Assembly: GCF_026413145.1 (NCBI RefSeq)
Contig: NZ_JAOVYZ010000020.1
Coordinates: forward strand, 1 to 33,598
Length of the DNA: 33,598 nucleotides
Source of the DNA: Limosilactobacillus kribbianus
GTDB taxonomy: Bacteria; Bacillota; Bacilli; Lactobacillales; Lactobacillaceae
Direction: 5' to 3'
A program made the position numbers and the translations under genes. Positions 22,995 to 31,920 of this stretch are shown here, piece by piece (the first letter of the stretch is position 1; the number at the start of each line of letters is the position of its first letter). The notes beneath the pieces were generated by a model. The model was given only the letters and a program-made list of their open reading frames with translations, did not search any database and was not told where the DNA came from.

Positions 22995-23528
22995 GTGTTT
23001 GAAAAATTTAAACCAACCTGGATGGTGAAGAGCGTCTACAACGTTTCACCCCAGCAGTTAAAACAGCATGGAATTCGGGCGGTGTTTAGTGACCTGGATA
23101 ACACCTTGATTGCCTGGAACAATCCGAACGGAACGCCCGAACTCCACCGGTGGATGAAGGAACTCGACCAAGCCGGGATTCCGCTGATCGTGATTTCGAA
23201 TAATAGTAAGAAACGGATCGGCAAGGCGGTGGCTGGCCTGGACCTGCCCTTTATGGCGCGGTCGATGAAACCATTCAGCTACGGTATTACGCGGGCCCGT
23301 AAAAAGCTCGGCCTGAAGAAACACGAGGTAGTGATGGTCGGTGACCAGCTGATGACCGACGTGATTGCCGCCAACCGGGCTGGTGTTTACAGCCTCCTGG
23401 TTAAGCCGCTGATCAATACCGACAAGTGGATCACCTGGCCAAATCGCCAGATGGGCAACCTGGTTTGGCGGGAATTGAAAAAGCAATACCCGAACTTGAA
23501 ATGGCAGGAGGGACTAGAAGATGAGTGA
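22995..23528 (+). CDS. yqeG: YqeG family HAD-type phosphatase
   Basis: A 177-residue HAD-superfamily (subfamily IIIA) phosphatase. The nucleophile motif is FSDLDNTLIAW, motif II is VISNNSKKR, and motif III is VGDQLMTDVIAANRAG. The substrate is not known. The GTG start at 22995 (MFEKFKPTWM) has GAGGTG upstream. It opens the conserved yqeG-yqeH-yhbY-nadD-yqeK-rsfS operon and overlaps yqeH by 8 bp. Confidence 0.93.
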   Translation: MFEKFKPTWMVKSVYNVSPQQLKQHGIRAVFSDLDNTLIAWNNPNGTPELHRWMKELDQAGIPLIVISNNSKKRIGKAVAGLDLPFMARSMKPFSYGITRARKKLGLKKHEVVMVGDQLMTDVIAANRAGVYSLLVKPLINTDKWITWPNRQMGNLVWRELKKQYPNLKWQEGLEDE

Positions 23529-24639
23529 GCAGCAAGAAGAATTGCGTTGTATCGGCTGTGGGGCGGTAATTCAATCGACTGATCCCCAAGCACCGGGCTA
23601 CACGCCACAGTCGGCGATTGAAAAGGGCCTGGCCACCGATGAATTATACTGTCAGCGCTGCTTCCGACTCCGCCACTACAACGAAATTGCCCCGGTCTCC
23701 TTGTCCGACGACGACTTTTTGAAATTGCTGAGCCAGATCGGTCAGACCGATGCGCTGATCGTTTACGTGGTCGATATCTTTGACTTTAACGGCAGCCTGA
23801 TTCCGGGCCTCCACCGTTTCGTTGGTCAAAACCCAATCCTGTTGGTCGGCAACAAGGAGGATCTTCTGCCCCGCTCCCTGCGGCGGTCCAAACTGCGTGA
23901 CTGGATTCGTCAGCAGGCCAACCTGGCAGGGCTGCGGCCAGTAGACACGGTCTTGGTTTCGGCTAAGAAGAACCACCAGATTGACGCCCTCCTGGAGACA
24001 ATTGAGCATTATCGACAGGGGAGAGACGTTTACGTGGTCGGTGTCACCAACGTCGGCAAGTCGACGATGATCAACCAGATCATCAAGACGCGGACCGGCA
24101 TCCAGGACCTGATCACGACTTCTCGTTTTCCAGGCACGACCCTGGACAAGATCGAGATCCCGCTGGATGATGGCCACCGCTTGATCGATACACCGGGGAT
24201 CATCCATGCCCACCAGATGGCCCATGTCTTATCGCCCAAGGCCCTCAAGCTAGTGGCACCACAAAAGGAGATCAAGCCCCGGACCTACCAACTAAATCCG
24301 GAGCAGACTCTCTTCTTGGGCGGCATTGCGCGCTTTGACTACCTCAAGGGCGAGCGGATCGGTGTGGCGGCCTATTTCGACAACAACCTGATGATTCACC
24401 GGACCAAACTGGCCAACGCGGATAAGTTCTACCAAAAGCACGTCGGTGAACTCTTGACACCGCCGACTAGCGACGAGTTGGCCGAATTCCCACCGCTGGA
24501 AAAGGAAGAATTTCACGTTCACGAAAAGAGCGACATCGTTTTTGAAGGCCTGGGCTGGATCACCGTTCCCGCGGGAGTTACGGTAGCCGCCTGGGTTCCA
24601 AAGGGTGTCGGTGCCCTGGTACGACGGGCAATGATTTAA
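23521..24639 (+). CDS. yqeH: Ribosome biogenesis GTPase YqeH
   Basis: A 372-residue circularly permuted GTPase required for 30S subunit assembly. The N-terminal treble-clef zinc finger has Cys10, Cys13, Cys44, Cys47. The G motifs are in permuted order: NKED (111-114, G4), SAK (147-149, G5), GVTNVGKS (174-181, G1) and DTPGI (G3) near residue 220. A C-terminal RNA-binding region follows. Translational coupling to yqeG is indicated by the overlapping ATG at 23521. The ribosome site is the AGGAGG within the end of yqeG. Confidence 0.96.
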   Translation: MSEQQEELRCIGCGAVIQSTDPQAPGYTPQSAIEKGLATDELYCQRCFRLRHYNEIAPVSLSDDDFLKLLSQIGQTDALIVYVVDIFDFNGSLIPGLHRFVGQNPILLVGNKEDLLPRSLRRSKLRDWIRQQANLAGLRPVDTVLVSAKKNHQIDALLETIEHYRQGRDVYVVGVTNVGKSTMINQIIKTRTGIQDLITTSRFPGTTLDKIEIPLDDGHRLIDTPGIIHAHQMAHVLSPKALKLVAPQKEIKPRTYQLNPEQTLFLGGIARFDYLKGERIGVAAYFDNNLMIHRTKLANADKFYQKHVGELLTPPTSDELAEFPPLEKEEFHVHEKSDIVFEGLGWITVPAGVTVAAWVPKGVGALVRRAMI

Positions 24640-24653
24640 CGAAGGAGCAGATA

Positions 24654-24965
24654 ATGAAATTAAGAGGAAAGCAAAAACGTTTCTTGCGGGCGCAGGCCAA
24701 CCACCTGCAGCCAATTTTTGCGGTTGGTAAGGAAGGTCTGACCCAAAACTGGCTGGCCCAACTTGATGGCGCCCTGGACCGGCGAGAACTGATTAAGGTC
24801 AACATCCTGCAGAATGCCGATGTTGACACTGATGAATTAAAATCATTTATTGAAGATAATACCGACATCCAGGTCGTTCAGACGATTGGTCGGGTTTTAG
24901 TCTTGTTTAAGGTTTCCGCAAACAAGGACTTGCGGGAATTATCAGATCGCGTTGCGCGAATTTAA
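24654..24965 (+). CDS. yhbY: Ribosome assembly RNA-binding protein YhbY
   Basis: A 103-residue CRM-domain protein associated with pre-50S particles. It has the LRGKQKRFLRAQANHLQPIF start, the VGKEGLTQNWL loop typical of the CRM GxxG region, and the NADVDTDELKSF C-terminal part. It has a GAAGGAG ribosome site and lies 14 bp after yqeH, with nadD next. Confidence 0.95.
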   Translation: MKLRGKQKRFLRAQANHLQPIFAVGKEGLTQNWLAQLDGALDRRELIKVNILQNADVDTDELKSFIEDNTDIQVVQTIGRVLVLFKVSANKDLRELSDRVARI

Positions 24966-24977
24966 GGAAGTGTGCTT

Positions 24978-25622
24978 ATGCAGCGTTGTCGAGTCATTGA
25001 AACCCCGCAACCGCGGGTGCAACCGGAAACGGTAATGATGGAAAAACGGCGGCGGGTTGGCATTTACGGTGGAACTTTCAATCCGGTTCATAATGCCCAC
25101 TTGCTGGTGGCGGACCAGGTCGGGCATACCTTATCGCTCGACCAAGTTCGGTTTATGCCGGATGCGACGCCACCGCACGTCGATCACAAGTCTGCAATCG
25201 ATGCCGATGCGCGGTTAGCAATGCTTCAGCTGGCCATTAAGGATAATCCGCTCTTTGCAATTGAGCACAGCGAGGTCGACCGGGGCGGTATCAGTTATAC
25301 TTATAACACGATGAAAAGGCTGCTGGAGAAGAACCCAACGACCGAATACTACCTCATCATCGGTGGCGACATGGTCGATTATCTGAGTAAATGGTATCGG
25401 ATTGACGATTTGGTGCGTCTGCCGCGTTTCCACTTTGTTGGGGTTCGCCGGCCGGGCGCCAAGAACGAGTCGGACTATCCCGTGATCTGGGTGGACGTGC
25501 CACCAGTTGGCTTTAGTTCAACCGATATTCGCAACCGGATCCGGCGGGGCCAGTCGATTCGCTACATGGTTCCCAAGGCAGTTGCCAAGTATATAGAGGA
25601 GCATCATTTATATCATGACTAG
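24978..25622 (+). CDS. nadD: Nicotinate-nucleotide adenylyltransferase NadD
   Basis: A 214-residue cytoplasmic enzyme that adenylates nicotinate mononucleotide in NAD synthesis. The nucleotidyltransferase motif is GIYGGTFNPVHNAHL (about residues 28-42), with the C-terminal FSSTDIRNRIRRG signature. The N-terminal extension of about 25 residues before the motif is usual in lactobacilli. The frame is open from a GTG at 24972, but AAGGAAG is correctly spaced from the ATG at 24978. It overlaps yqeK by 8 bp. Confidence 0.95.
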   Translation: MQRCRVIETPQPRVQPETVMMEKRRRVGIYGGTFNPVHNAHLLVADQVGHTLSLDQVRFMPDATPPHVDHKSAIDADARLAMLQLAIKDNPLFAIEHSEVDRGGISYTYNTMKRLLEKNPTTEYYLIIGGDMVDYLSKWYRIDDLVRLPRFHFVGVRRPGAKNESDYPVIWVDVPPVGFSSTDIRNRIRRGQSIRYMVPKAVAKYIEEHHLYHD

Positions 25623-26232
25623 TGAGATTATTGAGTATCGTCACCACTATATTCCATTGACAAGAGACCAGCTGGTTGACCGGCTCCAGCAGGCCCTCAA
25701 GGAGAAACGTTTCCACCACGTCCTGCGGGTTGAACAAACGGCGATTCACCTGGCAAAGTTAAACAAAGTGGACGTTGAAAAGGCTAGTATTGCCGGCTTG
25801 TGTCATGACTATGCCAAGCAGCGTCCGGACCAGGATTTTATTGCTGAAATTCATCAAAAGGGCCTGGATCCCGACTTACTGAATTACGGCAATGCCATTT
25901 GGCACGGAATCGTCGGGGCCGAGCTGATCAAGGATGAACTGGGCATCTGGGATGAAGACATCTTAAATGCAGTCCGTCATCATACAACCGGGGCGGCCGT
26001 CATGTCCAAACTAGAGCAGATCATCTACATGGCCGACTACATTGAGCCGGCTCGTGATTTTGCTGGCGTGGAGACCGCCCGGCAATTGACCGAGTCAGAC
26101 CTGGGTGCCGGTGTGGCCTACCAGACCAAGCACACCTTGGAATACTTGATTGAAAACAACAAACCAGTGTACCCGAAGACGATTGAAACCTATAACGCCT
26201 GGGTACCTGCTTACGAAGGGAAGATTGACTAG
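25615..26232 (+). CDS. yqeK: HD-domain hydrolase YqeK (Ap4A hydrolase type)
   Basis: A 205-residue HD-superfamily phosphohydrolase; characterised YqeK proteins cleave diadenosine tetraphosphate symmetrically to ADP. The metal-binding motif is LCHDYAKQ, with HVLRVEQTAIHLA before it, AIWHGIVGAEL, VRHHTTG and MADYIEPARDF after it. The ATG lies in the end of nadD, after AGAGGAG. rsfS starts directly at the next base after the stop. Confidence 0.93.
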   Translation: MTSEIIEYRHHYIPLTRDQLVDRLQQALKEKRFHHVLRVEQTAIHLAKLNKVDVEKASIAGLCHDYAKQRPDQDFIAEIHQKGLDPDLLNYGNAIWHGIVGAELIKDELGIWDEDILNAVRHHTTGAAVMSKLEQIIYMADYIEPARDFAGVETARQLTESDLGAGVAYQTKHTLEYLIENNKPVYPKTIETYNAWVPAYEGKID

Positions 26233-26589
26233 ATGGAAAGCAAACAATTACTGGAAATGGTTGTCAAGGCCGCCGATGGTCGGCGGGCCGAGGATATCGT
26301 TGCGCTGAAGGTGGACGAGATTAGCCCGATGGCCGATTACTTTGTGATCATGACCGGGGGCTCCGATCGGCAGGTTCAGGCGATTGCCAACGCCATTATC
26401 GAAAAGGCCCACGAAAACCAGGTCAACATCGGGAGTGTCGAGGGGAAGAACCATGCCAAGTGGGTCCTGATCGACCTTGGTGACGTGGTCGTTCACGTTT
26501 TCCGGGAAGAAACCCGGAGCTTCTACAACCTTGAAAAGCTGTGGTCCGATGCTCCACTGGTGAACATCGACCAATGGGTTAACGACTAA
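26233..26589 (+). CDS. rsfS: Ribosomal silencing factor RsfS
   Basis: A 118-residue protein that binds L14 and blocks subunit joining during nutrient limitation. Typical motifs are RRAEDIVALKVDEISPMADY, FVIMTGGSDRQVQAIANAI and HAKWVLIDLGDVVVHVF. Its start codon touches the yqeK stop codon, and its own stop overlaps the next start by one base, so translation of the three genes is coupled. Confidence 0.96.
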   Translation: MESKQLLEMVVKAADGRRAEDIVALKVDEISPMADYFVIMTGGSDRQVQAIANAIIEKAHENQVNIGSVEGKNHAKWVLIDLGDVVVHVFREETRSFYNLEKLWSDAPLVNIDQWVND

Positions 26590-27329
26590 TGATTTACCAT
26601 ACCTTTGCCCAACTGTACGACCAGCTCTTCGACGACCAGCTTTATGAAGACTGGGCGCAGTACACGCTGGAACACGGTGGCGAAAAGGCGACGACCATCC
26701 TTGACCTGGCTGGTGGTGCCGGTCGCTTGGCCGTCTTGCTAGCAAAAGCGGGCAAGAAAATGACCGTCGTGGATCTATCGGCGGACATGCTGGCACTGGC
26801 GGCCCAGCATGCCACCGATGCGGGAGTTGAGCTAAACCTGCTCCAGGCGGACATGCGGGACCTCACTGGTCTGCCCGAGTACGACATGGTGACCTGTTAT
26901 GCGGATTCGTTTAGCTACCTTGATAATTTAGCGGATGTCACCACCAGTTTTCGCCAGGTTTACGACCACCTCAAAGCAGGCGGCCGTTTTCTCTTTGACG
27001 TGATTACGCCCTACCAGACGGACGTCATCTATCCTGGCTACATGTACAATTATGAGGACGATGATCACCAGCATGCCTTCATGTGGCGCAGCTATGGCGA
27101 CGATGAGGTCGAACACGGGGTAATTCACGACCTGGCCTTCTTTAATCGGCTGGACAATGGTCAATATGAACGGGTGGGCGAAACCCACTTTGAGCGCAGC
27201 TACCCGTTGGCCGACCTCCAACAAGCATTGGTTGCGGCTGGCTTTAACCACGTACGCGTCAGTGCTGACTTTGGGCATAATGAGCCCGATGAGGAGACGA
27301 CGCGCTGGTTCTTTGACTGCCATAAATAG
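26589..27329 (+). CDS. Class I SAM-dependent methyltransferase (YqeM-like)
   Basis: A 246-residue predicted methyltransferase. The SAM motif I is TILDLAGGAGRLAVLLA, the acidic strand is VVDLSADMLALA, and motif IV is YDMVTCYADSFSYL. It corresponds by position and length to Bacillus YqeM, whose substrate is unproven. The start ATG overlaps the rsfS stop (TAATG), and the tmcAL gene follows. Confidence 0.9.
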   Translation: MIYHTFAQLYDQLFDDQLYEDWAQYTLEHGGEKATTILDLAGGAGRLAVLLAKAGKKMTVVDLSADMLALAAQHATDAGVELNLLQADMRDLTGLPEYDMVTCYADSFSYLDNLADVTTSFRQVYDHLKAGGRFLFDVITPYQTDVIYPGYMYNYEDDDHQHAFMWRSYGDDEVEHGVIHDLAFFNRLDNGQYERVGETHFERSYPLADLQQALVAAGFNHVRVSADFGHNEPDEETTRWFFDCHK

Positions 27330-27341
27330 GGGATGAACAAG

Positions 27342-28481
27342 ATGCAAGCAGTTGGCATGGTTGTCGAGTACAACCCCTTCCATAATGGGCACCGCTATTT
27401 CCTTGGTCAAGCCAAGAAGGCGACCGGTGCGGACGTTGCAGTGGCCGTGATGAGTGGTAACTTCACCCAGCGGGGCGAGCCGACAATTGTCGATAAGTGG
27501 ACCCGGACCCGGGCCGTCCTTGAAAATGGGGTCGACCTGGTCGTGGAGCTGCCAATCTTTTCGGCTGTTCAGCCGGCCCATCGGTTTGCGGCCGGTGCCC
27601 TGGCAATCCTGAATGCCCTAGCGGTGGATCAGGTCGCCTTTGGGGCCGAGCACCCCGACTGGGACTTTGGGGCGCTGGTGGCGGCGGAAAAGAATTTTGA
27701 TACCGCGGAGTTCAACCAGTACAACGCCACCTACGCCACCCAGTTCAACGAGCAGCTGGCCGCCCAGACCGGGGTGATGCTCAAAGATCCCAACGATATT
27801 CTGGCCTTTGCCTACACGAAGACCGTCCTGAACCACCACTACCCGATGCACTTGCACGCGATTCAGCGGCGGGGCAGCGATTACCATGACCAGGAGATCC
27901 ACGGTCAGATCGCCAGCGCCAGTGCAATTCGCCAGGCGGTCGCCACACAGGCTGATTTTGGGGCGACCGTTCCCGAAGCAATGGCCCAGGGCTTGCGGCA
28001 GGTGAAACAGGTGCCGTCCTGGGAGCAGCTCTTTCCGCTTCTGCGCAATCAATTAATTCAGGCCCCGACCGATTATCTGGCGGACATTTACCAGATGGCG
28101 GAGGGATTGGAGAACCGGATGAAGGAGGTTGCCCAGCAGACGCTCGATTTTGACACCTTTATCCACCGCCTAAAGACCAAGCGCTACACCTATGCCCATC
28201 TCCTGCGGATGTGCCTTTATGCCACTCTGCAGATCAGTGAGGAGGAGATGGCGGCCCATCTCCAACAGCCCTACATTCATATTCTGGGTTTTACCGACCG
28301 TGGCCGGGCCTACCTGCACCAGGTGAAAAAGGAGGTCAGCTTGCCGATCTTTACCAAGGTTAGCCAGCAGATGCGCGATCACCTGTGCAATCTGGATTAC
28401 CGGGCCGGCAAGCTTTACCAGAATTTCACCCCGGTTGAACAGGACTTAAGCCACCCGCCGATCATGCTCTTTGACCGGTGA
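27342..28481 (+). CDS. tmcAL: tRNA(Met) cytidine acetate ligase TmcAL
   Basis: A 379-residue enzyme (formerly YlbM) that uses acetate and ATP to make N4-acetylcytidine at the wobble position of elongator tRNA-Met. The nucleotidyltransferase-like motif is VVEYNPFHNGHRYFL, followed by VAVMSGNFTQRGEPTIVDKW, and SDYHDQEIHGQIASASAIR. An ATG at 27333 is in frame but too close to AGGGG; the ATG at 27342 gives the usual N-terminus (MQAVGMVVEYN). It is the last gene of the yqeG operon. A new strong promoter begins 42 bp later. Confidence 0.93.
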   Translation: MQAVGMVVEYNPFHNGHRYFLGQAKKATGADVAVAVMSGNFTQRGEPTIVDKWTRTRAVLENGVDLVVELPIFSAVQPAHRFAAGALAILNALAVDQVAFGAEHPDWDFGALVAAEKNFDTAEFNQYNATYATQFNEQLAAQTGVMLKDPNDILAFAYTKTVLNHHYPMHLHAIQRRGSDYHDQEIHGQIASASAIRQAVATQADFGATVPEAMAQGLRQVKQVPSWEQLFPLLRNQLIQAPTDYLADIYQMAEGLENRMKEVAQQTLDFDTFIHRLKTKRYTYAHLLRMCLYATLQISEEEMAAHLQQPYIHILGFTDRGRAYLHQVKKEVSLPIFTKVSQQMRDHLCNLDYRAGKLYQNFTPVEQDLSHPPIMLFDR

Positions 28482-28523
28482 AATGCCCCGGTGCGCGGGC
28501 CGAGAGCTGTCAAGGAAAAAACA

Positions 28524-28552
28524 TTGACAAGCCATCGGGGGACTAGTATAAT
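28524..28552 (+). promoter_or_regulatory. Perfect-consensus promoter of yceD-rpmF
   Basis: TTGACA (28524-28529), 17-bp spacer, TATAAT (28547-28552): both hexamers match the sigma-A consensus at every base with optimal spacing. It lies 30 bp before yceD. Confidence 0.92.
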
Positions 28553-28581
28553 TGCATACGTTGCATTAGGAGGTTAGTACG

Positions 28582-29136
28582 ATGAAATGGTCGATTGCAG
28601 AGTTACATCGATACCAAGATGAACCACTTCATATTCAAAGTACTTTTGATCTGAACGCATCACTAACGAAACTGTTCCCGGATATCATCTTAGCCGTTGA
28701 ACCGGTGAAGGTGGACGGGTACGTATCCTACGACGACGGGGATGTGACCATCAGTGCCAACGTCAAGACGACGCTGACGGTGCCATCTAGTCGTTCGCTT
28801 ACTCCCGTTTCGTTACCGCTTGACTTTGACTTTACGGAGACGTATATTGATGATCGTGATCACTTTTCGCGCTACGAGGATGACGAGGTCGTTTTCCTCT
28901 TGAAGCCCGGGGAGCCGATCGACTTCGATACCGCACTAGCGGAGAACATCGTCGAGCAGGTGCCGTTACGAGTGCTTTCTGCGGATGAAAAGGCCGGCAA
29001 AGCCATGCCGAAGGGGAATGACTGGAGCGTCATCTCCGAGGATGACTACAAGGCCAGCAAGCAGAAAGATCAGAAAGTTGATCCACGTTTCGCGAAACTG
29101 CAAAAGTTATTTCCTGATCAGGATGATAAAAAGTAG
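28582..29136 (+). CDS. yceD: YceD family protein (DUF177)
   Basis: A 184-residue member of the YceD/DUF177 family, which is linked to 23S rRNA accumulation and nearly always sits next to rpmF. Sequence features are MKWSIAELHRY, LPLDFDFTETYIDD, DDEVVFLLKPGEPIDFD and VEQVPLRVLSADEK (the usual L-CxxxCxGLC region lacks its cysteines here), and a basic C-terminal tail ending DPRFAKLQKLFPDQDDKK. The ribosome site is AGGAGG. The exact biochemical activity is unknown. Confidence 0.9.
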   Translation: MKWSIAELHRYQDEPLHIQSTFDLNASLTKLFPDIILAVEPVKVDGYVSYDDGDVTISANVKTTLTVPSSRSLTPVSLPLDFDFTETYIDDRDHFSRYEDDEVVFLLKPGEPIDFDTALAENIVEQVPLRVLSADEKAGKAMPKGNDWSVISEDDYKASKQKDQKVDPRFAKLQKLFPDQDDKK

Positions 29137-29187
29137 CGGACGGTTAAAAACCATTTGTGGATAAATTAATCCTAGGAGGTGTCTAAC

Positions 29188-29367
29188 ATGGCTGTTCCAG
29201 CACGGAAGACTTCAAAGTCCAAGAAGAACATGCGTCGGGCGCACATTAAGTTGAACGTCCCTGGCTTAACTCCTTGCCCAAACTGTGGTGAACTTCGCAA
29301 GTCCCACATGGTATGCCCAAACTGTGGCTACTACAACGGCAAGCAAGTTGTTAACACTAACAACTAA
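29188..29367 (+). CDS. rpmF: Ribosomal protein L32 (bL32)
   Basis: A 59-residue 50S protein with an intact four-cysteine zinc ribbon (CPNC, then CPNC 12 residues on). The N-terminus [19 protein letters not shown] is typical. The frame is open from 29179, but AGGAGG (29174-29179) is correctly spaced from the ATG at 29188, and this gives the family N-terminus. Confidence 0.97.
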   Translation: MAVPARKTSKSKKNMRRAHIKLNVPGLTPCPNCGELRKSHMVCPNCGYYNGKQVVNTNN

Positions 29368-29377
29368 TTTGACCGAT

Positions 29378-29417
29378 AAAAATCATCCATTAGGCGCCGG
29401 ACCTGGGGTGATTTTTT
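29378..29417 (+). terminator. Terminator of yceD-rpmF
   Basis: AAAAATCATCC (29378-29388) pairs with the GGGTGATTTTT arm ending near 29416 (one G-U), with a 17-nt loop and a T-rich tail. The remaining 29418-29575 before the response regulator contains no gene that I can see. It is A/T-rich and presumably holds the promoter, but I cannot place a convincing -35/-10 pair there. Confidence 0.8.
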
Positions 29418-29575
29418 ATTTTTAAAATTTAATAATTCAGTGGGCTGGCCTGGGGCGTGTGGAAAGATTTCTTGATTTTACCGCGGCTAAGGCTGGGGTT
29501 TATTAGAAAACTGTGATAAAATTATTTTGTTTTATTAATACGAACGTTCAAATTAATTATTAGCAGGTGAAAGTA

Positions 29576-30262
29576 ATGAGTCGAATCTTAATTATCGAAG
29601 ACGAAGAAAATTTAGCAAAGTTTGTCGACATGGAGCTCAAGCACGAGGGCTATGACACAGATGTCGAATTGGACGGGCGTGCTGGCCTGGACGCGGCCCT
29701 GAACCAGGACTTCGACGTGATTCTCTTGGATTTGATGCTGCCGGAATTAAACGGGATTGAGGTCGCACGGCGGGTCCGCGAAGTCAAGGACACCCCGATC
29801 ATCATCATGACGGCCAGAGATTCCGTCATCGACCGGGTTTCTGGATTGGACCACGGTGCCGACGACTACATCGTCAAGCCCTTTGCCATTGAAGAACTGT
29901 TGGCCCGGGTGCGGGCACTGCTGCGGCGGATCAGCATCGAGGATGGCAACAATAAGGAACACCAGACCACGGTCAACTACAAGGACTTGACGATCGAAAA
30001 GGAAAACCGGGTTGTCCGGCGTGGCGACGAGGTCATCAACCTGACCAAGCGGGAATACGAACTGCTCTTGATCCTGATGGAAAACATCAACGTGGTGATG
30101 TCCCGGAAAGAATTGCTCAGTAAGGTTTGGGGATACGATTCCAAGGTGGAAACCAACGTCGTGGATGTTTACATCCGTTACCTGCGGAACAAGATCGACC
30201 GGCCTGGCGAGAAGAGCTACATTCAGACCGTTCGGGGCACCGGTTACGTTATTCGTTCCTAA
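29576..30262 (+). CDS. OmpR-family response regulator (ArlR-like)
   Basis: A 228-residue transcription factor. The receiver domain (1-115) has the acidic pocket EDE (8-10), phosphoacceptor Asp52 ([11 protein letters not shown]), Thr79 in MTA and Lys101 in VKPF. The C-terminal winged helix (about 130-228) has [36 protein letters not shown] and [14 protein letters not shown] at 29567 is in frame, but the ATG at 29576 is better spaced from AGGTGA. The kinase follows after 15 bp. It resembles ArlR of Gram-positive cocci and the equivalents in lactobacilli; targets are unknown, although the large adhesin nearby would be an obvious one to test. Confidence 0.93.
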   Translation: MSRILIIEDEENLAKFVDMELKHEGYDTDVELDGRAGLDAALNQDFDVILLDLMLPELNGIEVARRVREVKDTPIIIMTARDSVIDRVSGLDHGADDYIVKPFAIEELLARVRALLRRISIEDGNNKEHQTTVNYKDLTIEKENRVVRRGDEVINLTKREYELLLILMENINVVMSRKELLSKVWGYDSKVETNVVDVYIRYLRNKIDRPGEKSYIQTVRGTGYVIRS

Positions 30263-30277
30263 GGCTCGTGGTTAACT

Positions 30278-31735
30278 ATGGATGAGAAAACAAGCGACCG
30301 TCGATTTATTTCCCTCAAGCTGAAATGGGCCTTTGGGACGGCCGTGGGTTCACTATTCATCTTCTTCATTGTCGCCATGGCGATGTTCACCTCCTTCACG
30401 CAGCGGCTATTTGAACAAGAGCGCGGGCTGCTAGATCAGGGGATGACCAACATTAGCCGCCAGTTGGGACAGGTGGATCGCCCCCTCACCAAGCGAAATG
30501 TTCAATCGGCGCTGGTCCAGCACAAAACGGGGGGCGCCCAGTACCAGCGGCCAATCGTCCAGGAATTGAGCGACGGGCACCTGGTTGTCAACGTCTACAG
30601 CCCCAAGCATCAGACGGTCCTCAGTACCGGGCAGCCCATCACCAAGCCGGCCTTTAACGACCAGCACCGGGTCCAAATGAAAAAGGGTCCCGGGCACAAG
30701 ATTATCGTCGGTCAGGCCCCAATTTACGCCAAGCAGGGTCATCGCTTGATCGGCTATCTTCAGGTCGAAAACAAGCTGAACGTCTACTACCGGAACTACC
30801 GGCAGCTGCGTCTCGTGATGATCCTGGCCCTGTGCCTGGTAGTTCTGGCCAGCGGGCTTTTGGGCTACTTCCTGTCGATGCTCTTTTTGCGGCCCCTTGG
30901 TGACATTCACGACACGGTCAAGGTCATCAGCAAGGACCCTACCAAGAACGCGCGGGTACCAGTACCGGCCCACAACGACGAGTTGGCCGAGCTGGCGACG
31001 ATGTTTAACGAGATGCTTGACCAGACTCAACGCTACATCAACCAGCAGTCGCAATTCGTCAACGACGTCAGTCACGAATTGCGGACCCCGATTGCCATTA
31101 TTCAGGGTCACCTCGACATGCTGCAGCGCTGGGGGAAGGATGATCCAAAGGTCCTTAACGATTCAATCAACGCTTCCTTGGTCGAAACGGAGCGGATGAA
31201 GAACCTGGTGGCCGAAATGCTCGACCTTTCCAGAGCCGAGCAGGTCGACATCAACTACCGTGACCAGCAGACGGTGGTCAATGACGTCGTACACCAGGTC
31301 TACAACAACTTCAAGATGCTCTACCCCGACTTCGTCTTTACCCTCGATGACGACCTGAGCAAGCCGATCACGGCCAATATCTACCGGGACCACTTAGAGC
31401 AGGTGCTGGTAATCCTCTGTGATAATGCCGTCAAGTATTCAACCGAGCGGCGGGAGGTCCACATCTCGCTTTCACGGGGGATGGACACCGTCGAGATCGG
31501 AATTCAGGATTTCGGGGCCGGGATTCCGCCGGAGGACATCGACAAGGTCTTTGACCGCTTCTACCGGGTGGACAAAGCCCGTAGCCGCAAGAAGGGTGGC
31601 AATGGATTGGGCCTGTCAATCGCCAAGCGCCTGATTGAGGGCTACCACGGGTCCATCACCCTGGAAAGCTCCCTGGGTGCCGGCTCGCTCTTCCGGATCA
31701 TTTTGCCGATCGCGAGCGACAAAGATGCCAATTAG
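30278..31735 (+). CDS. HAMP-domain sensor histidine kinase (ArlS-like)
   Basis: A 485-residue membrane sensor kinase, partner of the preceding regulator. TM1 is about residues 14-38 (FGTAVGSLFIFFIVAMAMFT), an extracytoplasmic sensor domain is about 39-168, and TM2 about 171-197 (ALCLVVLASGLLGYFLSMLF). HAMP follows (about 198-250), then HisKA with phosphoacceptor His266 in SHELRTP. The HATPase_c domain has N box CDNAVKYS, DFGAGIPPEDIDKVFDRFYR and GGNGLGLSIAK. All catalytic motifs are intact. The signal sensed is unknown. The ribosome site is weak, suggesting coupling to the regulator gene. Confidence 0.93.
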   Translation: MDEKTSDRRFISLKLKWAFGTAVGSLFIFFIVAMAMFTSFTQRLFEQERGLLDQGMTNISRQLGQVDRPLTKRNVQSALVQHKTGGAQYQRPIVQELSDGHLVVNVYSPKHQTVLSTGQPITKPAFNDQHRVQMKKGPGHKIIVGQAPIYAKQGHRLIGYLQVENKLNVYYRNYRQLRLVMILALCLVVLASGLLGYFLSMLFLRPLGDIHDTVKVISKDPTKNARVPVPAHNDELAELATMFNEMLDQTQRYINQQSQFVNDVSHELRTPIAIIQGHLDMLQRWGKDDPKVLNDSINASLVETERMKNLVAEMLDLSRAEQVDINYRDQQTVVNDVVHQVYNNFKMLYPDFVFTLDDDLSKPITANIYRDHLEQVLVILCDNAVKYSTERREVHISLSRGMDTVEIGIQDFGAGIPPEDIDKVFDRFYRVDKARSRKKGGNGLGLSIAKRLIEGYHGSITLESSLGAGSLFRIILPIASDKDAN

Positions 31736-31749
31736 TATGAGAATTTAAC

Positions 31750-31784
31750 AAGAGTCGCAATGCCAAGCCCATTGCGGCTCTTTT
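31750..31784 (+). terminator. Terminator of the two-component operon
   Basis: A 13-bp stem, 31750-31762 with 31770-31782 (one G-U), 7-nt loop, then T residues. Confidence 0.88.
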
Positions 31785-31920
31785 GCTTTCCCCGGATTTA
31801 TTGATTAAAAGGTGGATTAAAAGCTTCTCATGTTCATTTTTTAATAAAGTCCGATAGCATATAATTAAAACGAAGCTACTTAAAAAACTAAAGTATATGC
31901 TTGGGGGAGTTGAATTTATA

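Noticed and set aside
28482-28523. GC-rich hairpin-like sequence after tmcAL as a terminator
   Set aside because: The pairing is short and irregular and has no T run; I could not support a terminator there.
29542-29549. Palindrome GAACGTTC upstream of the response regulator as an operator
   Set aside because: A single 8-bp palindrome is expected by chance, and no second copy or clear promoter overlap is seen.
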